From Vesta saturnalis (taxonomy: Eukaryota; Arthropoda; Insecta; Coleoptera; Lampyridae): a stretch of DNA of 64,000 bases. The notes below the pieces were generated by a model. It was given only the letters and a program-made list of their open reading frames with translations, ran no database searches and was not told the DNA's origin. Positions within the stretch are counted from its first letter, which is position 1. Each line of letters starts with the position of its first letter. This document shows positions 1 to 11,110 of this stretch, piece by piece. Made by a program: the position numbers and the translations under genes. The DNA lies in NCBI GenBank assembly GCA_036346205.1, contig JARFJB010002472.1, forward strand, positions 3,014,501-3,078,500, in the 5' to 3' direction.

Positions 1-960
1 ATAAAAAAAGTGGAGGGGATAGTGCCGCAGTACTACTAACCAGTTAAGCATATAGGATGATAATTGAGAGGGTTATCCAATTCTTTCTTATTTTTAGGAA
101 TTGTAATTTCTACAGCCTCTTACCACTTGTCTGGAAAAATCGCATGTTCCCATATTGCGTTATACAAATTTTGCAACTCTGCTTTATATATTTTTTTTAT
201 AGCATCGGCTACAACGGTCATTAGCTATTGAACTCTGCTAAAGTCTAAATATATTTAAATAATCAACTCCTCTTTAGGTATGTCAATGATTGATGAATAC
301 TGGTTTCGTCTTCCTGAAAAATCGAAACAAATGAATTGAGATACATAGCTACATTCGTAGCTCCTCATATAGGGGACATTCTTGTAATATATGCGGAACT
401 GTTATTTGGATATTACATATAGTACATTTTCTGGGTCTAATTTTTCCCAGTAGATGTAAGTGGGTTAGATTGGTATAACCAATTCTCATTCGACTTAGTA
501 CCACTTCTCTTCTTTTTACTAGGGTTTTCCAGGGTTTAATAAGATTATTTGTTTGTTTTAGTTGTGTTTTTGAATTATTCCAGTCTGATTCTCGAAGATC
601 CTTAATTTTTAATTTTAAATATCTTTTGAAATCGTTAGGGTGAACTGGAATATTATATTGGCCTATCTTTTTACCACTTTGACGTGCAGCTATGTCCGCG
701 TGTCTGTTTCCAGTGATTCTCGCATGTCCAGGGATCCATATGATTTCTAGTATAATAAACCATTGATAGTGTTAACGAAAGGATCGTTGGAGTACCCGTT
801 ATTCTTCAAAGCGGTAATTGCACTTATGGAATCAGTGGATATTGCGCTAGTACGTGCATTTATGTGCTTTATATAAAATCCAGCTTGAAGGATTGCATAT
901 AATGCGGCACAGAATATACTTGATATTGGGTTAAGTGTCCAATGATGGCCCAAGTTTTAC
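1..960 (-). mobile_element. Non-LTR retrotransposon 3' part with RNase H domain (relic)
   Basis: Reading the minus strand from about 953 to 660 gives an RNase H fold typical of I/R1/Loa-type non-LTR elements. A TDSISAI block (catalytic Asp) is followed, after a frameshift near 745, by WIPGHARITGNRHAD and then a basic AARQSGKK stretch. Further down (about 560-420) comes a tail resembling the usual post-RNase H region of these polyproteins (SRMRIGYTNLTH-like), with stops. The reverse transcriptase should lie beyond this fragment, upstream in the element, and is not visible. The copy is inactive because of at least one frameshift and stops. Family placement is inferred from the presence of RNase H in such clades. 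Confidence 0.75.
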
Positions 961-1029
961 ATATAAATGGCACTACCTACTCCTGTAGATGTTTTTGACC
1001 AATCCTTAATGATTATTATTATTATTATT

Positions 1030-1204
1030 GTTATTCTGTTATATTCTATTCTATTCTCTTCTATTCTATGCTATTCTATTCTATTCTATTCTATTCTATT
1101 CTATTCTATTCTATTCTATTCTATTCTATTCTATTCTATTCTATTCTATTCTATTCTATTCTATTCTATTCTATTCTATTCTATTCTATTCTATTCTATT
1201 CCAT
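1030..1204. repeat. (TTCTA)n pentanucleotide microsatellite
   Basis: About 150 bases of TATTC/TTCTA units, nearly perfect from 1074 to 1200, preceded by a short ATT run at 1011-1028. The repeating YSILF-type ORFs here are artefacts. Confidence 0.97.
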
Positions 1205-1384
1205 TCTGTTATGTCTCATTCATTCCGCAAAAAAACCTGTGTTTGGTTAACCCCTATGTATCTACCTAAATATGTGGAAAATAATAAATTCAACTAAAGG
1301 CCAAAAACGGCAACAGATATGATTTATATACCTAATAAAACCAAACGTAATTTAGATCTTTGACCGATACAGCAAGATCAAAAA

Positions 1385-1462
1385 TGGACGGGACAGAAAC
1401 GGTAGGAACCAAACCGCCCAGGACCAAACGGTCATATATGAAACGGTGGGATCGAAATGGTG
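1385..1462. repeat. Degenerate minisatellite, GGACCAAACGGT-like units
   Basis: Four or five diverged units of roughly 11-17 bp sharing a GGRNC.AAACGGT pattern. The unit resembles the GGGACGAAATGT units that form the TIRs of the MULE at 48632-52252. It may be a relic of a related terminus or an unrelated minisatellite. Confidence 0.5.
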
Positions 1463-1602
1463 ATACTTAAATGATTGCTTTATTATAGAATCTCCCTCAA
1501 AGATATCCTATACTATAAACATCAATCTTTTACCAGTATGCTACACACCATAAGCCACACACGGTCGCACAGGTGCACACACACGCTTTTTCAAACGCAA
1601 AT

Positions 1603-2175
1603 GCACACGTACACGTACACGTACACGTACACGTACACGTACACGTACACGTACACGTACACGTACACGTACACGTACACGTACACGTCACGTACACGTA
1701 CGACGTACACGTACGTCACGTACACGTCACGTACACGTACGTACGACACGTACACGTACGTACACGTACGTACACGTACACGTACACGTACACGTACACG
1801 TACACGTACACGTACACGTACACGTACACGTACACGTACACGTACACGTACACGTACACGTACACGTACACGTACACGTACACGTACACGCACACGCACA
1901 CGCACACGCACACGCACACGCACACGTACACGTACACGCACACGCACACGCACACGCACACGCACTCGCACACGCACACGCACACGCACACGCACACGCA
2001 CGCACACGCACACGCACACGCACACGCACACGCACACGCACACGCACACGGACACGCACACTCACACGCACACACACACGCACACGCACTCGCACACGCA
2101 CGCGCAAACGTACACGCACACGAACACACACACACGCGCACGCACACGCACACGCACACCCAAATGCAAGCGCAC
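1603..2175. repeat. Hexanucleotide repeat (ACACGT)n then (ACACGC)n
   Basis: A GTACAC hexamer array runs from 1603 to about 1890 with a disordered island at 1688-1765. It passes into an ACACGC/ACGC/AC-rich array up to about 2175. The transition suggests T-to-C variant units spreading within one array. No coding interpretation is warranted. Confidence 0.95.
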
Positions 2176-2469
2176 ACGTGCACGTTAACGACGCGCACAC
2201 ACGTACGCGATGTAAGAATGGTAAAGTTCATTTGCGACACACAAGCAGCATAAGAATACAAAATAGCTGTATGTAGATCGAAAAGGGAATGTATTTGATA
2301 CTCAACTCATTCCTATTAAATAACACTAGCAATCATGACACACTAATGGTGTATTAATTACTCCTACGTATGAGTATTACGTTTCGCTCAGTCTTACATA
2401 TCAAAGTCTTAACCTCCCACTTAAATTAACTCATAGGTGTGCATCTAAGTTTATGGGCTAACATACTTA

Positions 2470-2938
2470 TATAATGTGAATACAATAAGAATAAAAATAA
2501 ACGCTATAAACAGGAATATCTGAAAGGTCTCTGCGACTTGTGTTTATGCTATTGACATCAGTATGAAGCTTATCTTTTGATAAAGGTATTGTAGGGTTTT
2601 TGTGGTTATTATTTTATGATAAAACACAGAGAGTGAAGTTGTTGGCGAACGCACATGCTTAACCATCCAGTATACTTAATCATATGAGGAATTATTTTCC
2701 TTCGTTTGAGCCCATATATGAACCTAAGGCAAGCATTTTGTACTTTTTTTATACTTTTACTACCGTAGAGCGTTAAACAAATGTTAAAACTAGATAAGGT
2801 GTCCGCGTCCGTGTTCGTGTCTGTGTCCGTATCCGTCTCTAAAACGATATGTACCCGAAATTCCGCATATATTTCTCCTCCATTTGTCCTGCAGCTGATT
2901 GCGTTTTGGGAAAAATCTAGTGCTGGGATAAAAATCAA
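2470..2938 (-). mobile_element. Non-LTR retrotransposon reverse-transcriptase C-terminal fragment
   Basis: On the minus strand, about 2790-2610 encodes a block typical of the thumb and post-RT region of CR1/Jockey-like ORF2 proteins: KVQNACLRFIYGLKRR, then GWLSM, then an R-x-x-LHSLCF motif. After a frameshift near 2600 the tail continues with LHTDVNSINTSRRDLSDIP, also usual for these elements. A short GTGTCC-type hexamer array (2798-2850) interrupts the upstream side. The fragment lacks the catalytic YADD palm. It is a truncated, decayed copy. Confidence 0.7.
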
Positions 2939-2939
2939 A

Positions 2940-5237
2940 ATACCGAAATATGGATTTTAAGATTATGAAAAATTTAAATTATATTATAAGGACCTGTTAA
3001 TTTAACGTTTCAACTTTAAATTCCTTTCGAAGTCCGAAAGTGTAAAAAAGCGTTGTTGCCACTTCGTACATTTTTAGGATCATTTTAACTGTTATATTGC
3101 TTATTTGTAATAGGTTCACTACTTATCCTGTACTTCATGTTTTTTCTTAGCTAGTCTAAACAAATCTCACAATTTGTATTTATGCAAAAGATTGCAGTTT
3201 GTTCATCACCAATGTTAGAAAATAATTCTGCAAAAAGCGAACACCGCCACTTTAATTGATCGAATGAAATCCCAAGATTTCTTTGAAAAATGTACATCAC
3301 TGTGTAGGTAATGGGTAGTTTTTTAAGAAACACTTAAAACCGATTATCAAATTTCGTAGTCATTCCTTTGTGTGGTAGGAATATCATAAAATCTACCGTT
3401 TACCAACGAGTATGAGTAATAATAGATAATAACCAAAACAAATAGTCCAATTCTTTGAAAATAAAGTGATGGAATAAAATGTGCCAGTGAAGTACTAGTG
3501 CTTTACATCAAAATGTACAAATATGTGTTAAGTATAGACACCGAAAAGCATAAATCTGATTCGTATGAAGGACGTTCAGAGAGTAAACCTATTCGATTTT
3601 TTAAATTTTACGTTGGAATCGATGTCTATAAAGCCCGAGGAAGTGCACTTCAGACTATCGAGGGATAGTGTAGCCATTCTCGTAATAAAAATATTCCATG
3701 GGCTGACGTGTTTACGGAACTAACATGGAAAACTATAAAACTGCCATGTGTTGGCGACTTCGTACACATTATGTTGCTCTAATAGAAACTTGTTCCTTGA
3801 AGCTGAGGCATGTTGTTCTGCTGGTAATTCGTATTGTTAAGCTTGGTTACACAAAGATGTAACGAGATGTGTGCAGATGTAGAAGAACTTTTGATGAACG
3901 GCTATGTGTCTGAAGATTCGTTCAAAATAATTCATATCTAGGAACACCTGGGGGCCAAAAAGGGAGAAGAGCCGTGTAAATAAATAGTAAAAAAGAGGTA
4001 GTCCCAGCGGATTAGGAGAATCTATGTGTGTAAATTTATGAACTTTTTGACTATATATCTCCCACATTATCAACACCAAATGTTTTACAAAATACGAAAT
4101 GGAGTATAAAAAACAAACATGGAGTTGATAACGTTCGTTGTTAATCGTTTATGAAATTGAAAAATTCAATTTCTCTGTGCGTTACGTCTGATCTGATTCG
4201 TGTCTATAACGAATACTGCAGAAGGATGTTAAATTCGTAGTTAGAAATGCTTTACACTGTAGTAATCGTAATATGGAGTGGGCACGCAAGAGCTATGTAT
4301 TAGAAAAACATTATCAGAAGGATGTACTAATTAATCGGGATTTCGGAGTCAATATTTCAAAGAAAGTTGTAACAAGTGTTTCACTTGTCCTAACTTCTTC
4401 TTCCAAGATTGGTTGCTTAGGCAAGCTTATCTCCTTAACAGTAGGTAATACTAACTTTACCATTCACTTTATTCGTCATTTTCAGATATTATGAGGAACT
4501 TACTGACCTAATTGTAATATTACCATTTTAGACCACCTATTGCAAGGACAGGACCTAGTAGCTGCTTGACCCCTAATAAAACGTTCCAAACTGCATAAAT
4601 TGAACTATTTGTGGGAATTTTACAAATTATTTGCACATAAATAAAATTAATAAGAACTGCACTATAATTTTAATGTATTGTACGTACTATATACACAATT
4701 CAGAAAATTCTATGTAGAAATTGTTTCGCCCCGGGGATATTTTAAAAGCATTAATAATTTCGTATAGGTTCTTACTGAGGCCGACATTTGCAATTGCTGT
4801 TGAAACGTATAAATCTTTTAAGCATTTATTTAACATTTAAACAATAATAGCTAAACATTTTTAACCTGAGGATCTGTGTTGTGGAATTGATATGACTTAA
4901 CATGCACTAGCAGAAATTCAGCAGGAGACGACGTTGCAATGGGTTAGCTAGAATAAAAGAAAAAACTTGCTATACGTGACGAGTCTAAAATACTAAGGCT
5001 TACGTGGATTGACATGCTTTTATTACGGATTGAACGTAAAGGCGAAAAAATTGATATACTCAAATCCTACCAAGATTCCCCGAAATGCTGTTTACAAAAC
5101 AAAATCTAATAGACAGTGTACTGTATAAATATAAATCATCCCCAAAAAGTTATGTAACTTATGTAAAATTGACACATTTAAATAGTGAGTGCTCAAAACG
5201 AAACTTAAATTTAGCAATCATCGAAATAATGACTAGA
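2940..5237. other. No gene recognised
   Basis: AT-rich sequence with only short ORFs (60-80 codons) that show no family motif I recognise. No RNA gene, TIR pair or long repeat was seen here. Confidence 0.5.
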
Positions 5238-5239
5238 TA

Positions 5240-7751
5240 CAGAGTGGCCCACCTATTTGGTCTAGGAATATAGCTCCTAAATCAATAGAGATTTATAAAA
5301 TATTCCAACGGTATGTTATTGAAGACTAAGAGATCTACCTTTTAAAATTAATTTTGTGTACAGGGTGCTCCATAAGTACGTGGCAAAAAATTTCGACATT
5401 TTTTAAACGGAACATCCTGTATACTTTTTATTTTTATAAACAGGCTTTCGTAAGCTTTACAACGATACCTCGTTTTTAGTGATCGGATACAGCGTTGTCA
5501 AGTTATTTACGTTTTAGTAAAATTTACGGGAAAATCATGTTGGTAAAAAGAATATCAGTGTTTTTTTATTTTTATAAGCGGAACGACAGAAATTACCAGT
5601 CTAATAGACAAAATGTTAACCAAAACTTTTGTATGTATTAAGTTTATAAAAAATATACAGGGTGTCCTGATCATCCAAGTGTGTCATTTTCAAATAGCTA
5701 AAACTTATTTTTTTCAAATAGAACACCCTGTATATAAATACATGAAATGAAAGCTTATTTAATAAGCTTTTTAATGATATCATAATTGTAGTAACTGCTT
5801 ACTTATTAATAGGTAAAAACCTAAACATAGAAAATATGTCGTTTTGTTTTCGTTTTCTTATCCATTTCAAGAGAACTTTAAAAATAAACAAAAATTTGTA
5901 AACCACTGGTTTACAGAATTAGTACTTTAATCTGAAAAATACCCAATCGTAGTACTAGTAACCCTGTTTTCATGACTAGGTGCTACTTTAATTATAAAAT
6001 AGATAGGTACCTGACTAAATTATGTCTAAAGCAATGGTATAATAGGAAAAGTAATCAATGAAAAGAAAACACAATATTGACAGTTTTCAGAATAAATAAC
6101 AATTTACAATAATTATTTCTGAAGCTATTATAAAATTTGAAAAGAACTAATTGAAATGATTTACAATTTTGGGAGAATGCCAGAAAAACTGTTTTTAGCA
6201 AGCAGAGTGTACGCTCAACGATATCCGCACAGAAGACATACCACTGGCGCATGTTTTAAAAAAGTAGCAGCGTCTTAACAGGAGACAATGAAATTACTGT
6301 TTTAACAACTGTAGTCGAAAATCGAAATATAAGTACACGGCAATTAAGTCAATACGTAGAAATTTCATGAACAACTATACAACGGATTTTAAAGAAAAAT
6401 AAACTTCATCCATTTGATTACCAGTTACATCAGGAACTCCTACCCCCAGATTATAATCACAGAATAGAACACTGTAGATGGATAAATAATAATATTAATA
6501 CTGAACGGATTTTTTTGAGGAAACTACTTTACACAGATGAATGTACTTTTCATAAAAATAGGACAGTAAATTGTGATTTTCATTATTATGCAGATAAGAA
6601 TCTTCATTTGTTTAGAACCACTTCCCAAGAGAAAATGGTCAATTAACGTGTGGGGTGGTATTATCGACAATTATGTTATCGGTCCCTACTTTTTTAACAG
6701 GATATTACCTGATGCTGTGTTTCTAGATTTTCTTCAAAGTGATTAAAGGCAATTTTTGCAAAATGTCCCACAACATGTTTTAAAAAATATGTGGTACCGA
6801 CACGACGGTGCTTCGGTGCATTATGTGTTACCTGTTCGTCAGTGGTTGAGTGAACAGTTCCAACATAGATGTATAGGTATAAGAGGACCGGTGCATTGGC
6901 CTGCCAGATCACCGGACCTAACTCCCTGTGATTTTTTTCTGTGGGGCTATGTTAAAAGCAAAGTGTACAACCAACCAGCGACTACTAAAGAAGATATGAA
7001 AGTGAGAATACGAGAAGCATTTAAGTCCATTTCACCAAATATGCTGGCACAAGTTAGGGATTTGGTAAGGAATCGGGCACTAAAATGCATCGAACAAAAT
7101 GGGAGACATTTCGAACATTTACTGAAATAATAATTTTTTCAAGATCAATTAATTTATTTATTTTGGTTTTATGTTTATTAAATATTAAGTGTAAGTACTT
7201 ACATATTTATTCATTATTACGCATGACTATCGACATATTTTTTATTTTTAGGTTTTTACCTATTAATAAGTGATACTAGTTACCTCAATTTGACATCATT
7301 AGAAAGCTTATTGAATAAGCTATCATATTTGAAAAAATTAAGTTTTAGCTATTTAAAAATGACGCATCTGGATGGTATGTTCGGGACACCCTGTATATTT
7401 TTTATAAACTTAACACTTATTAAGTTTTAGTTAAAATTTCGTTTACTAGACTGGTAATTTTTGTCGTTCTGGTTATAAAAACAAAAAAATAGTGATATTC
7501 TTTTTACCAACATGATTTTCCCGTAAATTTTACTAAAACGTGAATAATTTGGCAACGTTGCATCCGATGACTAAAAACGAGGTATCGTTGTAAAGCTTAC
7601 ACAAGACACGTATTTATGGAACACCCTGTGCACAAAAAAATAATTTTAAGAAGTAGCTCTCTTACTCTCCAATAACATACCGTTGGAATTTTTTATAAAT
7701 CGCTATTGACTTAGGAGCTATATTACGAGACCAGATAGGTGGGCCACCCTG
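5240..7751 (+). mobile_element. Mariner-like element (DD41D spacing) with long, concentric TIRs
   Basis: The ends match as inverted repeats: left CAGAGTGGCCCACCTATTTG and right, reverse-complemented, CAGGGTGGCCCACCTATCTG. Each is flanked by TA (5238-5239 and 7752-7753), the usual Tc1/mariner target duplication. The arms stay alignable for about 500-600 bp. Inside them two further pairs of ACAGGGTG-type ends occur, near 5363/7629 and 5656/7398. The left arm carries extra insertions, for example about 5388-5450 and 5725-5750. The transposase relic lies in the middle, giving 2512 bp in total. Confidence 0.85.
6130..7130 (+). pseudogene. Mariner-like transposase (DD41D), decayed
   Basis: Pieces in different frames follow the mariner transposase order. 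An N-terminal helix-turn-helix segment (ELIEMIYNFG ... YAQRYPHRRH) is near 6140-6260. A linker (TRQLSQYVEIS, then DYNHRIEHCRWI) is near 6340-6490. First catalytic Asp: YTDECTF near 6535. Second: RHDGASVHY near 6800. Third: WPARSPDLTPCDFFLWG near 6896-6945. I count 41 residues between the second and third Asp, the DD41D signature seen in rosa/Visitor-type elements. The last 124 codons (6756-7130) are open to the natural stop, but upstream there are stops (for example near 6270 and 6645) and frameshifts, so the gene cannot make a full transposase. Confidence 0.85.
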
Positions 7752-7792
7752 TATAAAGTATGTAAAGAAAGTCTTAATTTACGCTTCATCGT

Positions 7793-8252
7793 TATAGGCT
7801 AAACTTTTACACATACAGCGGTAAGCACAAGCGGAAATGGTTGTTCTAATATACTAATGACAACTTCATATGTATTACATGTAAACTTGACAACTTCCTA
7901 CTGCCATTACGGTGTTGTTAATAATGATAAACACAGCAAAATAAATAGTGCTGTATCGAAACCAGTGAATGAATTCATACACGTACACCTTGAGTAAGTA
8001 GAATAAAATGTTTGTACACCTATACTGAGTTTTAAATTCTTAAATCGTAGATAGAGCACTTCACAAGTAAAAGCTACAGACACGTACAGCTGGTACATTA
8101 TACAAAAAGCCATGCAAAAACGGCTGAACATAGTACCTTATGGTTATATAAAGCAGTCTTCAATATCAGGAGGAATATTTCTCCATTCCGTTACAGTTTT
8201 TAGGTTTAGTGCATGGCAGTGAGTGGTAAACCTTCGATTACTGTTATCTTTA
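7793..8252. repeat. 460-bp dispersed duplication, copy 1
   Basis: Nearly identical to 10254-10713 in the same orientation; by eye I count four substitutions. It starts at TAGGCTAAAC and ends at TGTTATCTTTAA in both places, with unrelated flanks. On the minus strand it contains a short decayed ORF ending in TVTEWRNIPPDIEDCF that I do not recognise. Confidence 0.9.
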
Positions 8253-8565
8253 ATTGCTTGCTTTTCCAGGACTCCATCACGTAATAAATTGCTGCCAAAT
8301 TATCTGCCATAATGCTTTCTCATAAAGGTGTACAAATTTTGACCAAAAAATTGTAATAAGTGACTTAAAAAGCCCACAACACATGAAAATGGGTCATATC
8401 GGTTTTTAAACAAGATAATCCCCCATTTTTCATCAGCCATTTTGAATTGTTTAATTTTGACAAGTGATTTATACTGAGCGATCTTAAAAAAAACTTTCAA
8501 AAAATTGGATTGTAAATTTAAAAATGCACAACTTTTTCGCCCTAAAAACAGTGCAATGCTTTAAA

Positions 8566-8685
8566 AGGCATCGCGCGCCCGCGCCCACACGCACGCACAC
8601 ACACACGCACGCACGCACGCACGAACGCACCCACGCGCGCACGCACACACACGCGCGCACACACACGCACACACACACCGACACA
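8566..8685. repeat. CACG/CA/CGCG-rich simple repeat
   Basis: Alternating purine-pyrimidine tract (CACGCACG, CACACA, CGCGCG) of about 120 bases. It could favour Z-DNA. The Cys/Val-rich ORFs across it are artefacts. Confidence 0.95.
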
Positions 8686-8689
8686 ATTT

Positions 8690-9790
8690 TTTTTTTGTAA
8701 AAGTGCGCTTTTCGTATTGTTTAGGCCATAAAACGCCAGAAAATGTAAAAAAAATTTTGAAAATTTAAACCGATTACATAGCTTTCTCTTTATATGCAAG
8801 TATATGAGAAAGCGAAAGAAAACCATAATTGACCGTTAACTTAGTTGTATCGGGAGTACTCTAAAGTCTTACATAGTTTACGTTATTGTATAATGGGTGT
8901 AGATCGATGAACACTTTGAGTGGGTACTTGGAGTGTGCTCTTAGTATATTCGTGGTATAAAAGATAGGAGAAACTTACGTCCTAATGAAATGGAAGGGCA
9001 CTAGTTTTTGAACAACCATATCCGTATTAAACGAAAAAGTAAAAACTAGTATCAGTATAATATTAAGCAAATGCTTACAATAAAATCCAGGTTAACTGAA
9101 ATGTATCCTACAATGTAGTTTTTGTAATAATACAGGAAACAATCAGTAAATTTTCAACAGACGTTAACTATACAAAAGGGCGTTAAGCCAAAAAAAGAAT
9201 CAAATAATCTTTAAATGTTCTTTTTATCCAATTAGAAAAATTCTATATTATCAAATTTAAACTTAGTACATAACTCAAGTAATATTGTGAGCGAAGTTGT
9301 CACGTATAATTTTTATAGTACTAAATCCGATAATTGGAAAACTTTGTGTATACAATTTAAGACAACAAAATCAACCTTCGGTTGGTTGAGGAACAAACTA
9401 GTTAAACGCCGCACTTTTTCCCAAAGCAACTGGTTTCCAAATGAAAAGTTCAGTAAAACTACACATGTAGTACCTGTGGGTATTGTGTTGCCTAACAGCC
9501 AGTACATAAACTTTTTGAAACGCAAAGCAATATATGTTACAAGTTCCAAAATAGTAGAGCAAAGCACAGTGATGATTTACAATTAGTCAAAGATCACGTT
9601 TAGTAACTAAGACCGTTACAGAAAGAACATCCGTTTATGATCCTGCAGTATTTCTGAAGCCCCACGAAACATTGAAATATGTAAATTTTACTTGGTCACA
9701 AGCTTTCGTAATCGTTCGATATAGAATATATTCGATTTGATGGATGAAGACGACTACCGCAAAAACCCAAATTGGGTTTGAAAAATTAAG
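8690..9790. other. No gene recognised
   Basis: One 99-codon ORF (9287-9586, plus strand) begins MSEVVTYNFYST and has mixed composition, but I recognise no family. An antisense ORF of similar length covers the same bases, so neither can be called real. Confidence 0.4.
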
Positions 9791-9839
9791 CTACAGGTTA
9801 CGCTGCAATTACGTCCCCGGATCCACTTTAGAAACGAGA

Positions 9840-10245
9840 TAAGTTTTTAACTAGTAGCACTTAAGAGCATGAAATAATCACGAAAAATTGGAATATGTCA
9901 ACCGTTAAAAGTACGCCTAATCACTTTATAAATAATAAAAGCAATTTTAATTATAAACACAAAATTCTTAATCAGCAACACGAAATGATCACAATAAGTT
10001 ATAAATGTACAAACAGTGAAAAGCTAAATGAGGATACACAGCAATTATCCGCGTAACTATCAGAGAAATAATATGATCAGTTTAAATGATGAGCACAAAA
10101 TGTTTGTCTAGCAACACATAAGAGCACGAAATAAGCACTAAAAATTGCCATGTGCAAACCGTATGAAGCAAATTGATGATACGCGCCAGTTATGCCCACA
10201 GAATCATCTGATAAACGGCATAATCAGTTTAAATGATGAGCACCA
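9840..10245 (+). repeat. Satellite-like tandem repeat, ~147-bp period
   Basis: A block TCAGTTTAAATGATGAGCAC recurs exactly at 10077-10096 and 10224-10243, 147 bp apart. A diverged third copy (ATCACTTTATAAATAATAAA) is at about 9928. The preceding parts of the units (GAGCACGAAATAAGCAC, GCCATGTGCAAACCGT) also align between units. About three diverged monomers are present. A lone related piece is at 12905-12990. Confidence 0.75.
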
Positions 10246-10253
10246 CATTTATG

Positions 10254-10713
10254 TATAGGCTAAACTTTTACACATACAGCGGTAAGCACAAGCGGAAATG
10301 GTTGTTCTAATATACTAATGACAACTTCATATGTATTACATGTAAACTTGACAACTTCCTACTGCCATTACGGTGTTGTTAATAATGATAAACACAGCAA
10401 AATAAATAGTGCTGTATCGAAACCAGTGAATGAATTCATACACGTACACCTTGAGTAAGTAGAATAAAATGTGTGTACACCTATACTGAGTTTTAAATTC
10501 TTAAATCGTACATAGAGCACTTCACAAGTAAAAGCTACAGGCACGTACAGCTGGTACATTATACAAAAAGCCATGCAAAAACGGCTGAACATAGTACCTT
10601 ATGGTTATATAAAGCAGTCTTCAATATCTGGAGGAATATTTCTCCATTCCGTTACAGTTTTTAGGTTTAGTGCATGGCAGTGAGTGGTAAACCTTCGATT
10701 ACTGTTATCTTTA
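10254..10713. repeat. 460-bp dispersed duplication, copy 2
   Basis: Near-identical partner of 7793-8252. Copy 2 is flanked by the 147-bp satellite on the left and joins a mariner fragment on the right. Confidence 0.9.
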
Positions 10714-10715
10714 AC

Positions 10716-11110
10716 TTTAACTTTACCAGTACACGAAATCGTCTTGGCCTCCTTTAGAGTTGGCTCCTCATGTTTTGTCCATCGCTTCGACTGCTGCTTG
10801 GTCTCCGGAGTGTAGTGGCGAATCCACGTTTGGTCAGCAGTTATAAAACGTAGCAAAATATCTTTTTCATTACGTTTGAACATGTTTAGACATTGCTGCA
10901 AAATGGTCATTCGTACTCAGCCGATTGTCGGTATACGCGGGACCTATCTAGCACTAAGCTTTTTCATGTCCAAATATTGATGTAAGATGCAATATACACG
11001 GTCGTATGAAATTCTCACTATCTCCGCTCTCTCTCAAACGTTATTCGGAGATCTTTCATCACGATTTCAATTGTTTCTTCATCGGTAGCTAAGTTGTTTA
11101 GTTGTATCGA
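10716..11110 (-). pseudogene. Mariner (DD34D-type) transposase fragment
   Basis: Minus-strand reading gives the middle of a mariner transposase. An ISYDRVYCIL / KKLSAR / VPRI stretch (about 11020-10930) matches the usual linker. It is followed by CLNMFKRNEKD, FITADQTWIRHYTPETKQQS (first catalytic Asp in TAD; the usual DETW reads DQTW) and SCTGKV, where SAGKVM is normal. The reading then runs into the duplicated segment at 10713, so the second and third catalytic Asp are missing. Stops interrupt the linker. This is a truncated relic. Confidence 0.8.

Noticed and set aside
1475..2261. Several 150-240-codon ORFs rich in Thr/Tyr/Arg or Val/Cys
   Set aside because: Artefacts of the hexanucleotide array.
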